From contig NC_046677.1 of assembly GCF_003369915.1 (NCBI RefSeq), positions 10,602,001 through 10,666,000 of the forward strand: a stretch of 64,000 nucleotides of DNA, in the 5' to 3' direction. The number at the start of each line of letters is the position of its first letter. Positions within the stretch are counted from its first letter, which is position 1. The notes beneath the pieces were generated by a model. It was given only the letters and a program-made list of their open reading frames with translations, was not told the DNA's origin and did not search any database. Shown here one piece after another: positions 1 to 13,866 of the stretch. The position numbers were made by a program, and so were the translations under genes. Source of the stretch: Drosophila miranda (Eukaryota; Arthropoda; Insecta; Diptera; Drosophilidae).

Positions 1-2599
1 AATCAATCCAATCAGGCCGGGCAGCCCCTTCAGTGATGCACAAACAATGCACAAATCGGAGGGGCAGGAGCAGGGTCCTCAGGGAGGACCTCAAAATCGA
101 ATTTGCAATACGGCAAACACACAGACACACACACAAGACACAGAGACAACATTAATAATGTCCTTCGGCTGCGTTACAGGCACGTACCACATGACAGAGG
201 GAGGGCCAGTGGGTATGGAGGGGGCATAGGGGGCATAGGGAGCGAGTGAGCGAGGGAACGAGGGAAGGACACATTATGGCATTTACTTGGAAGCCATCTA
301 TATGTAGATTATGATCGGCATTGTCTGCCTTGCGAGTCCTTGCTTCGGAAAACGACTCTGCTGCCTCTGCTACTGTCGCCTCGGAGTCCTCGACTCGTCC
401 TTTCGGGCTGGCTGGTGGCTCTCGAGTCAGGCGCCGAGGGTCGTACCATATCAGCGCCATCGTCATCATCGTCGGCTGCAGTTTAATGAACCTTTCGGAA
501 ACTATTTTTACAATTATTTCCCCTCTTCCCAGAGCTTTGAACTTTTTTGTCTTTGGCTGGAGAATATTTAGAGCGTATGGATTTCGGATATATGTATTTT
601 GGAGAGTGTTTTTTTGTTAATGGAAGCTATAAATAATACTTGGAATTTAAGTATATTGTTGTTGCTTTCCTGGGAAGGACTTTTGCTCCTCGACAAAGAT
701 TGTGTGCATTGTTGCTGGATTCTGGGACCGACTCAGCTGCCCAGAAACGAAGCCCAGAAGGAAACGGGGCCGCTGTCAGAATCGAATCATAGGTGAAGAG
801 AGGATTGAAATACCTATGTCTAAAGGGCATGCAACATCTTGAAGATAGTCTTTGCTGATAATCAATGGAAGCTATAGATGAGCTTCTGAAAAAGGCCTTC
901 AAGATCCCACTTCCAGATCAAACTTCCTCAGGGCTGTCACATGGCTTTTCGCAAATACAATACACCCTGATTACCCTCTGATTACCCCCTGATTACCTGT
1001 GTATAATCATAATTGATTGATTGCTTTGTGGAATCAAATGATTACACGCCGAAACCCACATCATATACATAATCCTTACAAACATCTAAAAACTTGGACC
1101 AAAACTTTCGAAAACTGAACAGAGAATTTTTCACAATTTGTCAATTTCAAGAGGGGATAAGAAGAGAGGAGTAAAGGAGGATAGCGATAGATATAGAGGA
1201 TGGAAGAGAGACCTTTAAAAACTGTAAGGAAAACAGCAGAGGCAAACAGGCGAAAACGGTTGTTGGCCTTAGCAACGAGCCAGTGGAGCCCATCGGGCGG
1301 AGAACCCAAACAGCCAGAATGAGGGCCACGACCAGGACCCAGGAGCAGGTTCAAGCAGCCAGAAACACTGCCAACCAGGGGCAGGAGAGGGCAGGGCTGG
1401 GGAGGGGAGCTGGTCTACAAAAGGAAGCTTATATTGTAGGGGAAATAGACGAGTCAAGTGCAGTGGCAGGACCGGTAGCAGGACCTGCCCCACCCGTTGT
1501 TGTAACAGAAAACCCAATTGCCGGTTTCAGGATTTTTGGACTGCATGCGGCCAGGCCACGTCACGTCTGTTTGGCCAGGACACACACGAGGAGGAGGAGT
1601 GTTCTGCAGGAGTACGACGTCATTGCGGTTTAGCGAAGAACAGGACTTGGGACTCTCTCTCTCTCTTGGGGAAGACAACACCAGCTGCGGTTTTGCAACA
1701 ATAAAAGGATCAAAGGGATACAATGTCTTGCTGGGGCAACTACACATGCAACACGCAGTAGTTGCACGCCGCCTCAAGACACGTGTGCATAAGGATATGC
1801 CTGGTATTGGTAATAGAGTAATTCAATATTGGGTGTGGCACAGCCACCGGCCCTGCCCCTGCCACCTCGATTCTTTTATGTCTGCATTTGAGGCACTCTC
1901 TAGACCTATTGATTTTCCTTCAGAAAACTTCAGACAGCTAACCCTCTCCCCCCCGGCGCCCTTCACTCTTCCAAGTTCTGCTCCCTGCCTTGAAAGGAAA
2001 TCCTTCCACTGCTCTGAGGATATCAGTTGCTGCCGCTGAAGCGTCGCTTCATTAGGCAACACTTTAAGCACAACAATGGGCCACCAATCGACGACTTCAC
2101 ACTTCCCCAAGGATGCCAGGACCGCCAACGTTATTAAAAAGGAATCGACAGGGTCCTGATATATTCACGACATCGTTGACAATCCTTTCTCGCCCACACG
2201 CCATTCCTCAAAGCCAAAGCCCAAAGGCGGCAGCTGCCGAAGCAGGAAAACCAACACCAAGGGCCAAGGAAAACCACTTGAGGAGTTCCGAGGAGGAAAT
2301 CCATGGAATGGTGAAGGATATCACGAAATGATGAGCTCTCGAAATCATTGAAAGGAGTCGATAAACAGGGAATGCAAGTGATGGCTGTATTTAGTCACTG
2401 AATGGGGAAGAAATCACCGGTTTTGATAGAGGAATCAGGCCAAATATTTAAATTTTGGAACGGGTAGGCCAAGAAATTAAGTAGAGTCATCGTGAGGAGG
2501 AGGCTTCGATTACAACTGCTGGGGATACTGTGGCCTGTGAAAGGCCACCTTAAACGAACGGCTCTCGAAAACCTTCACGAGGGGGTATCGATTGTTTGC
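1..2599. other. Non-coding stretch, no gene recognised
   Basis: Reading frames here are short, overlap on both strands and show no recognisable domain. The stretch holds short GA/CT-rich and CA-rich patches and nothing that looks like a coding exon with splice sites. It may be intron of a leftward gene whose possible first exons lie at 22.6 and 25.8 kb, but that is inference. Confidence 0.5.
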
Positions 2600-2886
2600 C
2601 AATTTTAACAAGAATTTAGCGATATTTTGAAATATACATACGTGTAATAGTGACATATTACAAAAGTCGTTGCTCTAGCTCTTATAGTCTTTGAGCACTG
2701 GGCGCTCATAGGGACGGACAGACGGACAGACAGACATGGCTCAATCGACTCGGCTATTGATGCTGATTAAGAATGTATTCACTAATTTATATACTATACA
2801 TGTATAGTTAATTGGGTCGTTACACGCATCCATTTTCACCACAAATCTAATATACCCCTATACTCATTTTGAGTATCGGGAATAAT
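2600..2886 (+). mobile_element. DINE-1 / INE-1 (mini-me) fragment, non-autonomous Helitron-like element
   Basis: The segment carries the hallmarks of DINE-1: a short GTCY-type microsatellite (GGACGGACAGACGGACAGAC, about 2714-2733), followed directly by the conserved core TGGCTCAATCGACTCGGCTA (2737-2756) that continues into TTGATGCTGAT, and a 3' part ending in a small ATACTC...GAGTAT hairpin with ATCGGG at about 2860-2880. These parts and their order are those known for the family in Drosophila. The left edge is uncertain; AAAAGTCGTTGCTCTAGCTC at about 2661 is also typical of the family. No coding capacity is expected. Confidence 0.75.
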
Positions 2887-3200
2887 AAAATAACAAAAAA
2901 TAAAAATAAATAAAAATAAAAAAATAATAATAAAAAAAATAATAAATAATAATAAAAAAATAATAAATATTAATAAAAAAATAATAAATAATAATAAGAA
3001 AAACAATAAAATAAATTTATAAATAAATAATATAAATTTAGAAAAAAATACATTTAGAAAAAAAAAAATAATAATAATAAAAAAATTATAAACAACATAT
3101 ATTTATAAAAAAAAAATAGTAATAATAAATAAATAATAATAATAAATAAATAATAATTAATAAATAATGAATAAGAAATAAGTTTGAAAAAAATTTTAAT
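2884..3200. repeat. A/T-rich low-complexity tract (AAT/AAAT units)
   Basis: About 300 bp made almost wholly of A and T, mostly AATAATAAATAA-like units with A-runs. It starts right at the end of the DINE-1 fragment, so it may have grown from the A/T-rich element end. Confidence 0.9.
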
Positions 3201-3260
3201 ACATAAATTTATGTTTAGATAACAGTGAATTCTATTTAATTATCCAATTTTTGTATTAAC

Positions 3261-6200
3261 AATAAATTTGGTTGTGTTTTCTCTGAGTGTATAAGGAGAT
3301 TGGACGTAAAGATTTTTTGGAGAGTGCTTTCCTACTAAAATCACTTTCACAAAGTTCCAATTCGTATTTCTTACGTTGCAAAACATATTTTATTCATCAC
3401 TTATTGATGACACTTATTTGTTCTCAATCATACGACTTCATATTTTCAGTATTTTCTTACATTTCTTACTCCTTACAGCAGATCCGCTTCTCTCTCTCTC
3501 GCATATTTATGGGACGTCCATTACTCAATCCCGTTCCCTTCGCAGTGAACAAATCACTTTTTAACCCCAGCGTTGCATTGGAGGGCCTGGCCTGGCCTTC
3601 CGACTCCCCCTTCGATTCGACGACTTCACATATTTATTGGTATTTTTCTTTGGCTTTTCCCTCCGCCCTTCTTTTCCTGCCACAGAAATGCGAAACGATT
3701 CAATTTCTTCCCCATTTGGACACGTTCCTCAATCTCCTTCCCTCTGGCATAATTCCAATCGATTTTGATGAGATAACTCCCCCAGAGATACCGATCCTTC
3801 AGATTACTTCAAGTTTTTTTTTTTTGTGTTGAAGTTGCAAGTTTTCCTCTTAGTTTTTTGGGGTCAAGCGTAGAATAGTTTTCCGTATTTTCCTTATTTT
3901 GAATGTGGGTCACAGGGCGGCTGCAGGCAGCGACTGTTGTGGTGTTGCCAAGGATTTTTCAATTTATGCTGGCTTTTGGCCAAAGGAAAAAGGATGCCAG
4001 AAATTGCCGACGACACATGGCCTTAAATCAGCGGGAGATTTATCAATTTTAATTTTGACAATTGGGTTTCGAAACCCACAGCCACAGCCACGAGGATTTT
4101 GTATCCTATAATTATTCCAAATATTCCATAACATTTTCTCTAAATTTTCCCCGTAAATATATTGATTTTTTTACCCCAAAATGCATCCTTCCACGTTTTA
4201 AATCAATCGAATTTAATTTCATAATATTTTCTCATAAAATATTCTCCTTGGCAAAAATCTATGGAATAAAGGGAAAAGCTTGGGTTCCCTTTTGCCCTCT
4301 CATTTCTGTCAATTCATCAAAACTGTTTGGTCCTTCCGCCAAGTCATGCTGCCGCTTCGAGTTGTGCTTCCCTTCGTGCTGCTTAACTGCCGGTTATCCT
4401 TCCCTTTAGCCCCAGTTATCTTCCAGTTATCCTTCTTTCCACCCAACAGCATCTTCTGTTGCCCGTTCTTTGCCTCTTTTTTAATATCCTTAAAACGTTT
4501 TATGACTGCCAAAGCCAAAGCCACACGCATCACTTGAAATTCAAACGTTTTCTTGTGTCTTTGTGGTCTTATGGCTTTTTTAATGCGCATAAAGGGAGCT
4601 CATTCCCATTCTCATTCCCGTTCCTCTCTTTGGTCTTTGAATGCTTCGGTTTTGGGGGCGACCAAGGGTCAAAGGCTGATTGTTGTGAGAGTGTTAACCC
4701 TTTGATTGCTTTCCCCTTAAGCGTTGCCGTTGCCGCTGCAACGTGGCGCAACTTTTTGTGGCCCACTTTGTGGCGCAACAGCTTTGCGGCACACACATTC
4801 CGCGAATCAAATTTTGGACTGCGTCAAATATTTTTTATGTCAAGCCCTGGACGCGCAGCAACGTGCCACCTGTCTTCTCCTACTCTAGCTGCATTTTGTC
4901 TGCCACTTTGCCCCCCTTAGATTTTGTTAGTGCCCATTTTCCCGTAGAGGAAAAAAAAAACCCGTAAAAGCGGGAGGAGCACAGGAGGTTCTCGAAATTG
5001 TTTAAAGTCATTCGCATGTGTGTAAAAGGTAGCGAAAAAAAAACAACAAAAAGCAATAAAAATAAGGGATAACAGTCTGCTATGAGGGGAATGTATCTAC
5101 CAGGCGATACCCTAGGAATCTCAAGGAATATAGGTCCTAAGGGGAAAACCCTGAAAACCATTCACGATGGTAGATTATTATTGGGCAGGTTATAAAACCC
5201 CATTACTATATTTTTAGGTCTCTGGAAAGGAAACTTCCTTGCCTGAAAATTTATTTTACTTATTCTTTCTTCCTTGTAAATTATGTAAAGACAAAAGGCT
5301 TCTTTTTTAAGATATAGACAGATAATTATCCTCTATCTCAATCTGCTTGATCTTCGAAAATGTTTCCCTATTTTTATAGTATTTTCTTCCGCCACAAATA
5401 CAACATACCCCACACGAGTGCCCTATAAAATACAACAATTTTAACGCGTACAACACTTGGCTTTCTCTCGCTCTTTCTCGCTCTCTCCCTTTCCCTTATC
5501 TATCTCTATCTCTCTTTGTTTCTTTCGCTGTTGGAAAATTCCCTTCCGTTTATGTCACTGGGGAAATTTACGTGCTACCCATCAACGTCAGCAGAATTTT
5601 TAAAGTGCAGGGCGTTCTGTGGGTCGCAGGATTCGTGGGATGATGCGTGTGGCTTTTATTGCAGCGAATGGCTGCAGGCAACTTTTTTATTAAAAACTAG
5701 TGCACAGAGGTTACAAGGGGCATGCCACACACATACAGACACATGAGCATGTGCAAGTATTAAGCTTTAAAAGCGGCAACAGTTTAGCGCGAATTTGGAA
5801 GAATGACAAAGACAATTTAATGGAATGGAATGGTAATATTACTTATAGAAGATAGAGTTTTCTTTTGAATTAAAGTGGTTTTTAGACATTTTTATCAATT
5901 TATGATTTCATCTCCATCTATTCCATATAATATCATTTCAAGAACTATATCTGTATGCCTTTAAAGGACTTTCTTCACTCATTTTCTGTCTTTAAACTCA
6001 TATTAAATCTGTTTAATCCCTTTTCCGACACTCAACACGTATGTTTTGCCTTTACAACACTATCCCTCGCTGTCCAACACTGTAAATACCGTCAACCACA
6101 AACGTAAAGAACTTTTCTTTGATTTGAAACTTCCCCCAAGTAAAAAACACGCACACAACTCCACAGTTTTGCCATTTTTTAAGCCACTTTAGTGGCAGCG

Positions 6201-9200
6201 AGAAACTGTGAACCTGAGACCCGGACGGACCCCGGGAAATGCAATTTTCCACTTTTCCACCTTTCATTAAATTAGCCGTCTGCTTAGGAATGCTGCCAGA
6301 GGAGCATAAAACGAGATTGCTACGCACCATAAAAACAAAAGGCAGACCAGGGCCCCCACCAGAGTCCCCACCAGAGCCACAGCCACACTTCGCTGTGGAG
6401 CTGTGGTGGCCCTCCCTCATTGATCCCAGAAGTGGGATGGGAGTGCCCCTCCACCCCTTACGCATCATGCAACAAATTTGCTGAAATAAGAAGCTTTAGA
6501 CAATTAATTGAATTTATTGCGTATTTTGCGTGTTTTCTGGGGACCAGCAGCAGCGGCAGCAGCGGATACCCGAGGGGTGGCTTTCCACCAACAGGAAGCC
6601 CCACAAGAGGCAAACACTCACACACACACACACACACTATATGCGGGACGACGGACCACATCACACACCTGTAACTGTAAATAAGGAAAAGCAGACACAG
6701 AACCTAAGAAGAAAGGAGGAAGGAGGCAGCAGGAAAAGCTACGAAGGGAGGGGAGGGGCGACAGGTATAGACGTGTCTAGACACGCAGAGAGAAGGGAGG
6801 CTGAGGGAAGAAACTACTTTTTAAAGCAGCCCTGAATTATGGCAACTAAAGGTGGCATGCCACACAGTTGTGTGTGTGTGTGCTGCTGTGGCAAGGACTT
6901 GACCATAAACTCACGCCATGAAATGGGAGATTTTTGAGCACAGATACGACAGGCTGGTATCCTGTAGGAGGGGCAAAGAGGTCTAAAGGGGTTTCAGAGG
7001 AAGATATACCCAGGGATTGCACTAAAACTTGGATTATTTGTATACGAAAATTCCCATTAAAATCTTTTAAAGGAAATTTTCAATATTTCTGCTTTAAAAA
7101 TCCACAAAATCCAAGCATAATTCTCCCTTCTTTCACATAAATTACCCCAAAGTGAACCTCCCCGTTACCATTACAGGGTATATATTAATAATTTATTACA
7201 GAATTCGCATTATTTTTCAGGGTTTTTACTAGGGGTAGGATGAATGGATGGATAACCCCCCAAGTGCGAGCCACCTGCTCCAGCTGCTCCTTGGGGCACA
7301 CGTGACGCATTACGTGCAGTGCCCCTCCCTGACCCCCAGGCGTGACGTGCGTGGTGCACACACGTCATTATTAATGCATTTGCACACGTAAGCAGCAGGA
7401 GAGTGGAGAGGAGAGGAGAGGGGAGGGGAGAAGGAGAAAGCATCAGAAGGAGGCAAATTGGAGCTACGGACAAGCGAAGGGCGATTTCAATTTCAACTTC
7501 AACCCCAAATGAGAATTGCAACCCCTCGTAAGTATTCCCATAAGCCACTTGTAGCTCTGGCCTTTTGAACTCCTCAAGTGGGATGGAGGGAAGCCCCAAA
7601 AAGCAACCTTCGATGCCACTCAATACCGTATACCCGTACCTATACGAGAGCCAGAGCCTCTCTGGGCCAAAAAGGCTTTACGGCTTAGATGGGTTTCGAT
7701 TTTATTTATTTGTTTGGTTTTTTCGGCGCTTTTCCTGCCTTTTCCTCTTTTCTTAAAGTCCAGTTCCCAGGCTTAAGAGTGTCCCTAGAGGCTGTGCTCT
7801 CTCGATGCGCATTTTGTTTTAATTTACATAAAGGGTTTACGGAACTGGTCGTAAAATGTCATTGGATCGCCGGAACGGCGGAGCGACGGCCCCAAGATTA
7901 CGAATACGTAAGTTTCTTTTAAGTTGCCTTCCATCCCGAAGCAGCATCCTGTGTGTCATGTGTCCCCCCCGTCTAGACGTTGTCTGCTGTTCAGGTAATA
8001 AAAAAAAGGACATAAAGGTGTCTTCCAGCAGGCAGTGGGAGGGGCAGCGGTGGATCTCGTTAGTCGTTTGATTTTATACGCAGTTTTATGACTGCATTAA
8101 GGCCACTGGACGATGTCGGCGACATGTCACATGTCAAAAGGCTACAGTAAGGACTGCTTACAGATTACTTTTGATGGGAACAAACGATGGATGGGGATTT
8201 CCCTCCGTTACAGGGCATCAGAGAGCTCATTTAGGAACGGTTTTGTATGCATTGGATATTTTTAGATGGAGAAATAAGGTTTCTATGTCTTCTTCCCCTT
8301 CCCATTTCCATCCAAAAACTTCATGGCTTTCAGTCCTACAACAAAGTAACACCGTTTAAACCCAGACTAGACACCAATCCCCTCCAGATTCTATCGCCCG
8401 AAGCCCAATCGAATGCATAATTGAATAATTGATTCGATTTGATTTGGAACTCCGCAGCAACATTTTTGATCGCCAGAAATAAATGATTTTGACAGGATAA
8501 ATCCATTCTCTGTTTCGTGTTTCGATTGTGAAATATTTAAATCGTGGAAAACACATGTTCTACGCGGATCCCAAGCGAAGGCCCAAAACGGCAGGCAGGC
8601 AGGCAAAAAAGATTAAATTTTACGCTGCATTGGCGACAGAAAACATATGTCGACGCTGCCCGGGGAGCCCCCCCTAAGGGGTCGTTTGCACGCAGCCATG
8701 GGGCTACTGTTCGAGGAGGTGGTAAAGAAGGGGGAGAATAGAGAACGAGAAGGAGTTGCGGGCATTCGAGTATGAAATATGCCTGCCCTGCCTGTGTCTC
8801 CTTCTGCCTCTGCCTCTCTCACTGCCCCTCTCCTTCTATATACCCGTACAATATTGCACATATCAGTGTTTTACAGTCATGTTTGTATGTCTGTGCACCA
8901 GGCACACTACCATGGGAGATATATTGATAAATTGCTGCCCCTCACATTTAAAAAGCCGCAGCAACAACGTCATTAGTGGGTTGCGTTTTTCCCCCCCACA
9001 CACACCGCGAGGGAGTTTTTCGGACGAAGCCTGCAATAAAAATCAATGTTTTTTAAGGGCCCCGAGACCGAGACCCCCAATAGAGGGGAACACTCCCCCG
9101 TATGGGGGGGGGAGTCTTTTTGCAACAAAACATATGTTTCGATGGATGGTTCGGTGGGAGAATGTGCTCCCATTGCATGTGGAAAACTCTGATAATTATG

Positions 9201-9783
9201 GGTGTCGCATATGCATAAGTAAGCACCAGGCACCAGGGCCAGGCCTAGACGGAACGGAGGGGAGGGGAGACCCTCCTCCGCCACTCAAGTGGAAGTTTTG
9301 CGGTGCAGTACATTCCCCCCAGGGACATCATTTGTTGTGGTCATATATGCATATACATATGTATCTGTATCTGTATCTTTCACTATAAATGCATTAGTGT
9401 TCTTTCCCCCGAGTGGGGGGATCGCTACAGAAGTTCTCTGAACTCTTGTACTCTGGCAAACATTTAATGATTTTCCGGGAACCATAAATTATTGAATGGG
9501 GAGGGGGGAACTCTATAATAATATTACTTTCCACGGAATGCCATTTTACAACTTAATTTAAGGAGATTCCTTTATTTAAGGAGTTGAGAGTAATTATTTC
9601 TGGAACATTTAAAGCGGAAAAGATCTGAAAAGAGGACTTTGATCTTGTTTATAAAAAAAAACTTGAGAACTTTTCCAGATTCCAAAGATTTTATACACCA
9701 TATACCATAGATTTATGTTCCCGATTAACTCTCTATGATCCCTCTCGTGTCCCGATATTTTACTCATTTCGACGCGACTGAGC
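3261..9783. other. Non-coding stretch, no gene recognised
   Basis: No frame has recognisable protein features. The stretch contains pyrimidine-rich patches, purine-rich patches (about 6710-6760 and 7395-7445) and a CA repeat at 6619. A GTAAGT after a short open frame at 7911 (plus) is a possible splice donor but nothing else supports an exon there. Confidence 0.5.
6619..6638. repeat. (CA)n microsatellite
   Basis: About ten uninterrupted CA units. Confidence 0.9.
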
Positions 9784-9870
9784 AAGGCGAGTGAGCCAAG
9801 GGTTGTCGCACGAGAAGGCGAGCTAGCCAAGGGTTGTCGCACGAGAAGGCGAGTGCGCAGGGGCTTGCGC
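9784..9870. repeat. 31-bp tandem repeat, about 2.5 copies
   Basis: Units start at 9784, 9815 and 9846, each opening with AAGGCGAG; the first two continue through AGCCAAGGGTTGTCGCACGAG. The units differ by only a few bases, so the duplication is young. The tract is much more G/C-rich than its surroundings. Its origin is not recognised. Confidence 0.9.
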
Positions 9871-12800
9871 CTTATCTTCTTGAGAAGACACAATAATTTT
9901 GAACATTTTTCTATCTATTAGATTATTTTACTACAATATTTCATCATTAAAGTCCAAGTTCCTTCAGAATGCAATTTCTGAAACCCAATTTTCTGTCCAA
10001 AAATAATACTAAAAATTAAAATTCAAAGTAATCCCCCACAAAAAACACTTAAATGCGCAATAAAATGAATTTCCTTTCATAACTGGCGAATGAATATTAA
10101 AATTCAAAGGGAATCCCCTAAAGAAAACGTTTTAATCACCCATAAATATGAGTTTTTTGCCATCATTTTAAATATGTAGTTAAACCATTCCCAAATGTAT
10201 TTTGTATTGACTATTCACGTATATATTTAACCATTTATATACCCCATTCAGAGCGCCACAACATGTACTTCCACAGCGAGAGTATTCGTCCTATGTGGCA
10301 TGTCAACAAATGAATTTCATTAGCAACTTTTGTCATTGTCATTCGATGTTGGTACGTCTGGTACGTGCCGTTTGATCAATCTCTGGGATTCAGATTGTTT
10401 TTCCACAGTTTTTCGTCTCTCGTTTTTCTCTCCATGCAATATCGCAACTCTCAAGCGACTGCAGTTCCGCGTTTTTATATAGAAACAATCTGCAGTATTC
10501 CACGACTAAATTGCCTTTTCAGTGGGGGGGTCATGGGGCAGGGTATCTATCCCCCTCCCCTGGGGAATGATTTTCAATTTTTAATATACTCCGAACCAAA
10601 CGACAAACGACCAAGCGACCAAACGACAGTTGACAATCAATTTTAATAACCTTTAAAGCGATCCATGGATCCACAACAATTTTCAGGCACGGCACAGTTT
10701 CAAAAACAGACATAAATCACGCCTCGAAATTTTTGACCCCATTAACAATGACAAAGCGAAGCGAAGGGTGACTGTGAAGCCCCTTTAGGCGCAGTTTTCA
10801 GCCGCCCCCTGAACCCCTCTCCCCCCACCCAACTGACAACAGCAGTCGTGGAGTATTTTACGAGGAGTAATTCTCCCCGAAAAAAACACTTTTTTGTGCC
10901 TTTTGCTCACTTCAAACGAAATGAAGCGAACGAACAGAAGTGGAGTCTTCGCTTCTTCGTTGAAAAATGTCCGCAGGCCATGTTTGTTGCCGGTTTTTTG
11001 CCTTTTTTAGAGGGTATCAGGAATCGGTGGGTGCACTAACTTGTTGTTGAACATAAAAGAAACCCTCTATATAAATATACCCCGATTGATTATGCTGGTA
11101 AAAAAATAAATGAATCCTTTGGGAATTAATTGCTGAAACTATTTTTCAGAAAACCTGATTTAAATCTAATTTCTGTAATATAATTTTCATGTTTATTAAA
11201 TATCCCTCGAAAGTTTATTATTTTGATAAAATTTTTTTGTTTAATATATATTTTAAATACAAAAAATAATTCGTTAAATGAAAATTCGTAATATAGAATA
11301 TTTTATATTAATTTAATTAAAATAATTAATTTTTTTAAGTTTATTTGACTTTAAAATAATTCGTAATTGAACATTTAACAAAACTGCAGGAAATGTTCTG
11401 AAAATAAATTCGTTATATAGAATACTTCGTTGTACGCAAGTTTGTAATAGAGAAATTTTTCTGTGTATATGAAAATGAAAAATAAAAGTAATTTCCGATT
11501 TGTTTGATAAAAATTGTAAAAAGAAATTGAAAGTATTGCTTGTTCAATCCCAAACTCATTATATTATATACAAAACTGATTGGGAATTACAATTAAATAA
11601 TTTTATTTTAATTTTATTTAATAATTTTACAAATCATAAATATTCCATTTTCCATTGAAAAATCATTTCTTATATTTCATCCGAAGTATGCATCTTTTAG
11701 GAGTATTCCCCAAGTCTATCAGACCAGAGTTGTGCTGATGAATGATGTTGTTGTTCTTACGAATACAACGCTCATTTGCATCACTTAAACAACAATTACA
11801 TGTCCCCCAGAGGGGGTTCAGAAACAATAAGCAAATGCCTTCGAGTGACAGGCGGCGGCGGCGGGGGGAACATCCGCGTACAGCCCTGGATCATCCCCCT
11901 GGAAATCCCAGACAGACTCTTCCTTCTCCAGCACTGCATATGAATAAGTTATAGGAAAAAGTGTCTCGAGGCAAAATCTTCCTTCGCTTTGGATTTCGAT
12001 TCGGACTTGGACTTGGATTTTGAAATGTCGGAAAAATATGATTGCCAGTCGAAAAGAAAATATACAAATAAAGAAAAGAAAAGCAAAGCCGCGGCTCGTC
12101 CGCCCTGGGGCTCTCTTGTGGCCCAGACATGTAGCCAGACACAGAGTCCTGCCTGCCTCAGGACTCAAGTTGCTCCTTTATTTTTCTGTTTTTTGTGTGT
12201 GTGTGTGTGTGTGGTTGTGTGTGTGTGCCCTGTTCCGCCGCATTGTTGCCGCTTTTCACACAACCGCCGAGCCGCTTTCCAACTTCCGGTTCAATAAACT
12301 TTTGCGAAAAGTGTTCGCGTATATAGTTTTCTGTCCTTTTTTTGTGTAGTGCGCGTAGTCCCCCCCCTCACAGTCCCCCTCCCATATAGAATTGTATATA
12401 ATGATAACGATTTTCCCCCTGCATTTCCCCTTCCCTCCCTCTTTGTGTGTGTCTGAAGTGCGGCAACAGGACTGACGTTTATTAACTGGTTTTATGTAGG
12501 TCCTTCGCTTTCCCTCTTCCCTCTCTGCCACATTTGTGTGGCAACTGGCAAAGTTGTATGTTGCAACGCTTTACGCGACTTGTAATGATAGGAGTTTCCC
12601 GAATCCCCCCCCTTGCACTGTTCTCGCGGCTAACCGCGCATTTGCTGCGTGTAGTATTCCGTGTCGTGTGGCAGTTGCAATTGCAATTGTTTCTTGCGCC
12701 CGACCACAAATGGATTCTCCACGGAACGGCTGCCCCGCATTGCCTGTTGATTGTGTGGCGGCGCGGCCAAAGTGTTGCCAACATTACGCGGGAAAAGCGT

Positions 12801-13025
12801 AGCGAAATTATCGAACAAATTGTCCATAAACTCGAAAGCAATTTTCCTGCGAAAACCCCCTTAAAAGGCGATTAATCATTCAGAATACTGCAGTTTGCCG
12901 AACGGGGTTTTCCCCGAGACCAGGGCATAAATAATGTACAGGTTGCCAGGATAATATGCCTTTCGTGCCAGTTTTGATTCGCCAGAGACTGCAAATGGCA
13001 GTTCCTTCTTACAGTTTCAGAGTTC
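9871..13025. other. Non-coding stretch, no gene recognised
   Basis: Contains an A/T-rich part (about 11,090-11,660), a TG repeat at 12.2 kb and no coding signal that can be supported. Confidence 0.5.
12194..12230. repeat. (TG)n microsatellite, interrupted
   Basis: TG units with a single GTTG interruption. Confidence 0.9.
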
Positions 13026-13866
13026 AAGCAGCAGCTGGCAGCTCTTTTTCTCACTATTTCCGACTTTTAACAGCAGTTGGCCGCTCCCGTTCTCACTTTC
13101 CTATTTTAAAGAGCAGTTGGCAGCTTCTTTTCTTACACTTTCTGGAGTTCAAGCAGCAGTAGAAAGCACATTTTTTAACTTTTTGTCCTTTAGGAGCAGT
13201 TGGCAGCTCCTCTCACACTTTCTCGAGTTCAAGCAGCGGTTGGCAGCAATTGGCAGTTCCTCTTTTCACTGTTTTCCTTTTGAGAGAAGTGGATAGCCGT
13301 TTTTCTCACTGTTTGACTTTTAGCAGCAGTTGGCAGCTCTTTTTTCAAACTTTTCGACTTTAGGCAGCAGTTGGCAGCTCCTTCTCACACTTTCTCGAAT
13401 TCAAGCAGCAGTTGGCAGCTCTTTTTCTCACATTTTCCCACTTTTAGTAGCAGTTGGCAGCTCCTTTTCTCAAAATTTTGCCCTTTGGGAGCAGTTGGCA
13501 GCTCTTTTTTCACACTTTTCGACTTTAGGCAGCAGTTGGCAGCTCCTTGTCACACTTTCTTGAATTCAAGCAGCAGTTGACAGCTCTTTTTCTCACATTT
13601 TCCCACTTTTAGTAGCAGTTGGCAGCTCCTTTTCTCAAAATTTTGCCCTTTGGGAGCAGTTGGCAGCTCTTTTTTCACACTTTTCGACTTTAGGCAGCAG
13701 TTGGCAGCTCCTTGTCACACTTTCTTGAATTCAAGCAGCAGTTGACAGCTCTTTTTCTCACATTTTCCCACTCCTGGCAGCTCCTTTTCTCAAAATTTTG
13801 CCCTTTGGGAGCAGTTGGCAGCACTTTTTTCACACTTTTCGACTTTTGGGAGCCTTTGGCAGCTCC
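13026..13866. repeat. Minisatellite: about 41-bp monomers in a 165-bp higher-order repeat
   Basis: Some twenty degenerate monomers share the core GCAGTTGGCAGCTC followed by a T/C-rich arm such as TTTTCTCACA. From 13,356 the monomers form higher-order units of four: the landmark GACTTTAGGCAGCAG recurs at 13,356, 13,521 and 13,686, exactly 165 bp apart, and those units are nearly identical. The outer monomers (13,026-13,355) are more diverged. This is the usual pattern of a tandem array renewed from its centre by unequal exchange. Open frames through it are by-products of the periodicity. Confidence 0.9.

Noticed and set aside
7860-7916. Possible plus-strand exon ending at GTAAGT
   Set aside because: Only a donor is seen; no acceptor, family or promoter support.
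8756-9388. 210-codon plus-strand frame
   Set aside because: Low-complexity start, no domain, competing frames on the other strand; no splice or promoter support.
13026-13866. Regularly spaced repeats resembling a CRISPR array
   Set aside because: Eukaryotic minisatellite: the spacers are degenerate copies of the same T/C-rich arm, not unique.
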